This document shows positions 60,256 to 64,000 of a DNA stretch of 64,000 nt, piece by piece. Each line of letters opens with the position of its first letter. The stretch's first letter is position 1. The notes under the pieces are model-generated. The model saw only the letters and a program-made list of their open reading frames with translations. It was not told the origin of the DNA and ran no database searches. This stretch comes from Faecalispora anaeroviscerum. GTDB taxonomy: Bacteria; Bacillota; Clostridia; Oscillospirales; Acutalibacteraceae. Both the position numbers and the translations under genes were made by a program. The DNA lies in contig NZ_CANOOQ010000001.1 of NCBI RefSeq assembly GCF_947568225.1, forward strand, positions 930,001 through 994,000. The letters are read 5' to 3'.

Positions 60256-61215
60256 CTATCTCCTGCTCTCTTCATTCTTTTCATAAGCCTTGATGATGTC
60301 CTGCACCAGACGGTGGCGCACAACATCCTTTTCGCTGAATCTGACCTGCGCAATGTCATCGATGTTCTTCAAAATCCGCATCACGTCTTTCAGGCCGGAA
60401 CGCTTGCCGTCCGGCAGATCGATCTGCGTCACATCGCCGGTAATTACCATTTTAGAGTTAAAGCCTAATCGGGTCAGAAACATTTTCATCTGTTCGGGGG
60501 AGGTGTTCTGCGCCTCATCCAAAATGATGAAGCTGTCGTCCAGCGTTCTGCCGCGCATATACGCCAGCGGCGCCACTTCAATATTGCCGCGCTCGAGATA
60601 TTTTTGGTACGTTTCCGCTCCCAGCATATCGAACAGCGCATCGTACAAAGGGCGCAGGTAAGGGTCTACCTTCTGCTGTAAATCGCCCGGCAAAAAACCC
60701 AGCTTTTCGCCGGCCTCCACTGCGGGCCGGGTCAGGATGATCCGGTTGACCTCCTGAGCGCGGAACGCCGTGACCGCCATGGCCACAGCGAGGTATGTTT
60801 TACCGGTACCGGCGGGCCCCACACCAATGGTGATGGTGTTCTGCCGGATCTGATTGCAGTAATTTTTCTGCCCGAGCGTTTTGGGCTTTACGGGCTTGCC
60901 CTTCGACGTAATGCAGATGCAGTCGCCCGCCAAGGTCTCGATTTTTTCTTCGCTGCCGTCGTTGATAAGGGAGATGCAGTAGCGCACATTCTGCTCGCTG
61001 AGTGCTTCCCCTCTGTTTATAAGGGAAAGAAGGCTTTCGATGACACGAACCGTCTTCCCTACATTTTCAGGCTCACCGGAAACCTTGATTTCCGCTCCGC
61101 GCCCAACAACGTTGACTTGATATTCCTTTTCCACCAGCTTAATATTTTCATCGAAGCTGCCGAAAAGCGCAACGGCTTGCTCCATGCGATCGATATTAAT
61201 GCGTTGCTCAAACAT
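60256..61215 (-). CDS. phoH: PhoH-like ATPase
   Basis: A 319-residue P-loop ATPase of the PhoH/PhoL family, linked to RNA and ribosome maturation with YbeY. Walker A is GPAGTGKTYLA (about residue 137), Walker B FIILDEAQNTS, with an N-terminal KH-like region. ATG at 61215 has AAAGGTG at suitable spacing; another in-frame start six codons upstream is weaker. Confidence 0.95.
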   Translation of the reverse strand: MFEQRINIDRMEQAVALFGSFDENIKLVEKEYQVNVVGRGAEIKVSGEPENVGKTVRVIESLLSLINRGEALSEQNVRYCISLINDGSEEKIETLAGDCICITSKGKPVKPKTLGQKNYCNQIRQNTITIGVGPAGTGKTYLAVAMAVTAFRAQEVNRIILTRPAVEAGEKLGFLPGDLQQKVDPYLRPLYDALFDMLGAETYQKYLERGNIEVAPLAYMRGRTLDDSFIILDEAQNTSPEQMKMFLTRLGFNSKMVITGDVTQIDLPDGKRSGLKDVMRILKNIDDIAQVRFSEKDVVRHRLVQDIIKAYEKNEESRR

Positions 61216-61250
61216 TCTTTCACCTTTCGCCATCTCTGCATTTCTTGTAT

Positions 61251-61279
61251 ATTATAACATGATTCGCACCATCCGTCAT
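61251..61279 (-). promoter_or_regulatory. Putative promoter of phoH
   Basis: ATGACG (61274-61279) and TATAAT (61251-61256), 17-base spacer, minus strand. It lets the housekeeping genes be expressed apart from the sporulation pair yqfC-yqfD. Confidence 0.6.
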
Positions 61280-61321
61280 CAGAAATACAATAAAAATTCA
61301 ATAAAATTATTCACAAAATTT

Positions 61322-62512
61322 CTATGGTTTAAACAGTATTTCTGATTCAAGCGCGATATTTTCTTCGCATTGGCAGTACAGAGTCATGCGGTAAACAGAC
61401 CCGTCGATTTTCCCGGAAAGATTGGACGAAAGAATCTTCACATCTTTCCATTCCTGCTGTTTTAATTCCTCCATTTTTACATTGGCCTGTGCCTCGGCCT
61501 GCGCCTCGGTCAGGGTGACTTGCTCCCGCGATTGCTCCGACCAGGTTTCGGTGTAGACCGAAATCGGCAGATCGCCCGTTTTGCCTTTGAGCGTAACACG
61601 CTGCGATGCCTTTTGGTACTCGCCCTGCGGGCGGCCCGTGAGGGACAGAGGTAGCTCCAGACCAAAAATCCGCACGCTGCGGCGGACAATCTGTTTGCCT
61701 GTCGGGCGCAGGACAGTCTGCTTCATTGGGATTTCGACCACAAGGCTTTTTTCGGTTTCAGCGATGATTCTGCCGGAAGAGCGCATCATCCGCGTTCCGC
61801 CGAAGGTGTTGTCTGCGACGCCACTGACCAGCAGCTGGCCCTTTACCACCGCGTCCCCCACCTTTACCTGCAACACTCCGCCTGTAACCTCCAGCTTTAA
61901 AATCTGCCCGGAGGCGGAGGCTTTCAGATTACTGATCTTTTCCTGATTTTCCGCTTCGGGGTGCTTGATCTGCTCTTCCAGAGCAATTTCTACCGTACAG
62001 CCCTGCGTATTGACCGACAGCCATGAAACATCCGGAAAGGCGATCATCAACCGGCGCTGCAGCTCCTGATATTCCAGTCGGCTTTTCAGCGCGCCGGGAG
62101 AAAGCCCCAGGTTTTTTGCCTCCGCAATGATTTTATCGCCGGGAATACTGGTGTTCCCGGTAACCTGAACGCTCCATACATACATAGAGAAGACATGCAG
62201 TGTAAAAGCAAACAGAGCCAACCCCACCAGCAGCCCTTTTCTGGCGGAAACTTTTTTCCACAGGAAAGGCAGACCGTGGCGCTCGCCCGCTTTGAGGCGC
62301 ACCCGGGCTTTTCGCGCGATTGGGCGCAGCTCTTCATACCGCCCGACCACGATGGACGCAGTGAAAAAATTCTCCGCGCGCCCAATGCGCCAAAGCGCCA
62401 CACCCTGCCGGGCACACAGATTTAGAAAGCGCTCACACGCACCCTTTCTGCGCGGGTAAATTTGGAATTCCACCCAACCCAGAATCCAGCGCACAAAAGC
62501 AATCGACCCCAT
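61322..62512 (-). CDS. yqfD: Sporulation protein YqfD
   Basis: A 396-residue membrane protein of endospore formers made under SigE in Bacillus. It has an N-terminal cytoplasmic domain (ACERFLNLCARQGVALWRIG), a single membrane helix (GLLVGLALFAFTLHVFSMYV, about 93-112) and a large outer part with a lipoyl-like barrel (VTGGVLQVKVGDAVVKGQLL). ATG at 62512 follows GAGGTG. It lies nine bases after yqfC. Confidence 0.92.
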   Translation of the reverse strand: MGSIAFVRWILGWVEFQIYPRRKGACERFLNLCARQGVALWRIGRAENFFTASIVVGRYEELRPIARKARVRLKAGERHGLPFLWKKVSARKGLLVGLALFAFTLHVFSMYVWSVQVTGNTSIPGDKIIAEAKNLGLSPGALKSRLEYQELQRRLMIAFPDVSWLSVNTQGCTVEIALEEQIKHPEAENQEKISNLKASASGQILKLEVTGGVLQVKVGDAVVKGQLLVSGVADNTFGGTRMMRSSGRIIAETEKSLVVEIPMKQTVLRPTGKQIVRRSVRIFGLELPLSLTGRPQGEYQKASQRVTLKGKTGDLPISVYTETWSEQSREQVTLTEAQAEAQANVKMEELKQQEWKDVKILSSNLSGKIDGSVYRMTLYCQCEENIALESEILFKP

Positions 62513-62521
62513 TGTCACACC

Positions 62522-62779
62522 TCACGTTATAAATTCCAGTCCTGTCAGATATCCTTCTACTACCAGAGAATCCGCCGTCAGGCATTTGATCTTGAGGCCC
62601 CGCCCTGTAAAGCGGACACTCATCTTTCCCGCGCGTACCCGTATCGCTTCTTCGCTGTATTCCAGAACACCGCCGCAGCCCTCTAAAACCGCTTCGCGGT
62701 TCCCGCTGATTTCCATGCGGAATCCGCTGAGCAGCGAAGGCGGAGGAAGATTTGGCTCGTTCAATTGCTTTTTCTTCAC
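62522..62779 (-). CDS. yqfC: Sporulation protein YqfC (YabP family)
   Basis: An 85-residue YabP/YqfC protein with the GCGGVLEYSEEAIRVRAG core and GLKIKCLTADSLVVEGYL near the end. GTG at 62779 is chosen since GAGGTG lies five bases upstream; a GTG two codons earlier is possible. It is paired with yqfD as in other spore formers; function unknown. Confidence 0.9.
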   Translation of the reverse strand: MKKKQLNEPNLPPPSLLSGFRMEISGNREAVLEGCGGVLEYSEEAIRVRAGKMSVRFTGRGLKIKCLTADSLVVEGYLTGLEFIT

Positions 62780-62847
62780 CGCCACACCTCATCCCGTGAT
62801 TTTTCTAAATTTGCGATACTCTGCAAATAAATAACAGAAACCTAGGC

Positions 62848-62877
62848 GTTTCTCCTTCACCGAAGGCGGGAAGAAAC
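62848..62877. terminator. Hairpin between divergent yqfC and ylbJ
   Basis: GTTTCT-CCTTC-acc-GAAGG-cggga-AGAAAC. It lies in a 199-base divergent region and has no T tract; grouped with similar hairpins elsewhere in the window. A second hairpin, AATCCGGG and CCCGGATT, lies at about 62925-62952. Confidence 0.45.
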
Positions 62878-62978
62878 AACAGCCGCGATTTCGCTTTATA
62901 TAGCAGAATACTATAAACTTATGCAATCCGGGATATAAAAATCACCCGGATTCATATACATGATTTGAGGTGAAGCAT

Positions 62979-64000
62979 ATGTATTCCGGTAAAGTATTTT
63001 CCGCGCTGTTCGCCGCCGCTTTTGGAGCGGGGCTTTTGTTTTTGCCTGCCGCGGCGACATCGGGCGCCATACGGGGGTTGGAGTACTGTCTGATTATTTT
63101 GGTACCTTCCCTGTTCCCGTTTATGGCGCTTTCCACCTACCTGGTAAAATCGGGGATTTCTGACGCCATGGGCAAGTTTCTGAGCCCGGTGACACGGGTT
63201 CTGTTCCGCCTGCCCGGTTGTACCGCCGCCACCATCCTGATGAGCATGATCGGCGGGTTCCCGGTCGGTGCGCGGGGAATCGCCGCTTTGCATCAGCAGG
63301 GCAGCATTACCGATCGCCAGGCGGCCCGCATGGCCTCGTTCTGTGTGAACGCCGGCCCGGCGTTTGTCATCAGCGTGGTTGGGGTCGGGCTGCTGGGGAA
63401 CCCGACTGCCGGCGCCATTCTGCTCAGCGCCCAGCTGGGGGCCTCCGTTTTGCTGGGATTCCTTTTAAAGTTTTCAGAGCCGAAAGAATCTCTTTCCGCA
63501 GCGCCCGCGGAGCGTGCCAAGCACAGCTCTTCCCCGCTGATTGATTCCACGGTGGACGCTGCCAGAGGAACCATGAATTTGTGCGCCTTTGTGATCCTGT
63601 TTTCGGTATTGATCGCGCTGCTGCGTGAAATCGGGGGCGCCGCCTTTCTGGCACAATTTCTGCTTCGTCTGGGGATGCCCTCCGCCGTATGCGGCTCCGC
63701 CCTTTCAGTGATCATGGAAGTAACCGGCGGCTGCTTTGATATTGCGGCTCTGGGCGGCAGCGCGATGCTGTTTGCTTTCGCCATGGGCTGGGGTGGGATT
63801 TGCGTTCATTTTCAGGTGCTGTCGTCCCTGACAAAAATTCCGTTTTCCCGCTCGATGTTCTTTGCCCACCAGCTGATCAAGGGAATTTTCTCGGCTATTT
63901 TCGCTATTGTGCTGTTCCAGATTTTTCCACAGGCAGCCCCCGCGTTCCAGAATACCTCCCGCTCCCTAAACGGAGAGCTTTCCGGCAGCCCTGCCGCGGC
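62979..64000 (+). CDS. ylbJ: Sporulation integral membrane protein YlbJ, 3' end cut by window edge
   Basis: About 340 residues are visible with no stop before the window end; family members are about 400 residues. It is a multi-pass nucleoside-transporter-like (Gate domain) protein: YCLIILVPSLFPFMALSTYL, GGFPVGARGIAALHQQG and MEVTGGCFDIAAL. In Bacillus YlbJ is needed for heat-resistant spores. GAGGTG lies six bases before the ATG at 62979. It is divergent from yqfC, another sporulation gene. Confidence 0.9.
   Translation, partial: MYSGKVFSALFAAAFGAGLLFLPAAATSGAIRGLEYCLIILVPSLFPFMALSTYLVKSGISDAMGKFLSPVTRVLFRLPGCTAATILMSMIGGFPVGARGIAALHQQGSITDRQAARMASFCVNAGPAFVISVVGVGLLGNPTAGAILLSAQLGASVLLGFLLKFSEPKESLSAAPAERAKHSSSPLIDSTVDAARGTMNLCAFVILFSVLIALLREIGGAAFLAQFLLRLGMPSAVCGSALSVIMEVTGGCFDIAALGGSAMLFAFAMGWGGICVHFQVLSSLTKIPFSRSMFFAHQLIKGIFSAIFAIVLFQIFPQAAPAFQNTSRSLNGELSGSPAA

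Noticed and set aside
62931..62960. SigE-like promoter GGATATA-15-CATATACA before ylbJ
   Set aside because: The implied transcription start falls on the ribosome site, leaving almost no leader, and the spacer is off; weak evidence, although sporulation control of ylbJ is expected.

Overview
The window is a 64 kb chromosomal segment of a spore-forming, low-to-mid-GC Bacillota, most likely a clostridium of the Oscillospirales (Ruminococcaceae/Acutalibacteraceae) type. The evidence is PolC rather than DnaE alone, the forespore sigma factor SigG, the sporulation genes ylmC, yqfC, yqfD and ylbJ, a short HisG with HisZ, GatCAB, a SufCBDSU cluster and the conserved Bacillota order yqfC-yqfD-phoH-ybeY-dgkA-era-yqzL-recO. 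Placement below class level is inference. Almost everything is core housekeeping; there are no tRNA or rRNA genes, CRISPR array, prophage or insertion sequence that I can see.

Layout: 1-3.1 kb radC (cut by the window edge), pyrE, an RluA-type pseudouridine synthase and a GNAT acetyltransferase. 3.1-4.9 kb is the only island-like part: a small XRE regulator divergent from an unknown 105-aa gene, then about 1.1 kb without genes, packed with direct and inverted repeats. 4.9-11.2 kb is a compact minus-strand histidine operon hisZGDCBAIE that lacks hisH and hisF, driven by a good promoter. 11.4-22.2 kb is a minus-strand unit pyrH-frr-uppS-cdsA-dxr-rseP-ispG-polC (UMP kinase, ribosome recycling, undecaprenyl and phospholipid precursors, MEP isoprenoid steps, membrane protease, replicative polymerase). 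22.3-25.7 kb holds tsf, rpsB, ylmC and sigG.

26-31 kb is the plus-strand sufCBDSU operon. 31.2-32.8 kb is an AIM24-AAA ATPase gene pair. 33-37.4 kb is a 2-keto-3-deoxygluconate module: two PfkB kinases and a KDPG aldolase fused to a VOC-like domain, divergent from an IclR regulator. 37.7-42.7 kb is aspS-gatC-gatA-gatB, which together suit indirect amide aminoacylation. 42.7-45 kb has a small GNAT, a YbjQ protein and an orphan LysR. 45.2-49.3 kb has rsmD-coaD-coiled-coil gene, uvrC and HPr. 49.4-53.3 kb is ylxM-ffh-rpsP-khpA-rimM-trmD (SRP and ribosome maturation). 53.3-58.1 kb is a membrane-anchored unknown, mutS2, a GNAT, recO and a small yqzL. 58.2-64 kb is era, dgkA, ybeY, phoH, yqfD, yqfC and the start of ylbJ.

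Several genes start with TTG or GTG behind strong Shine-Dalgarno sites, so starts were chosen by ribosome-site spacing. Promoters and terminators were read by eye from consensus and are not experimentally supported.
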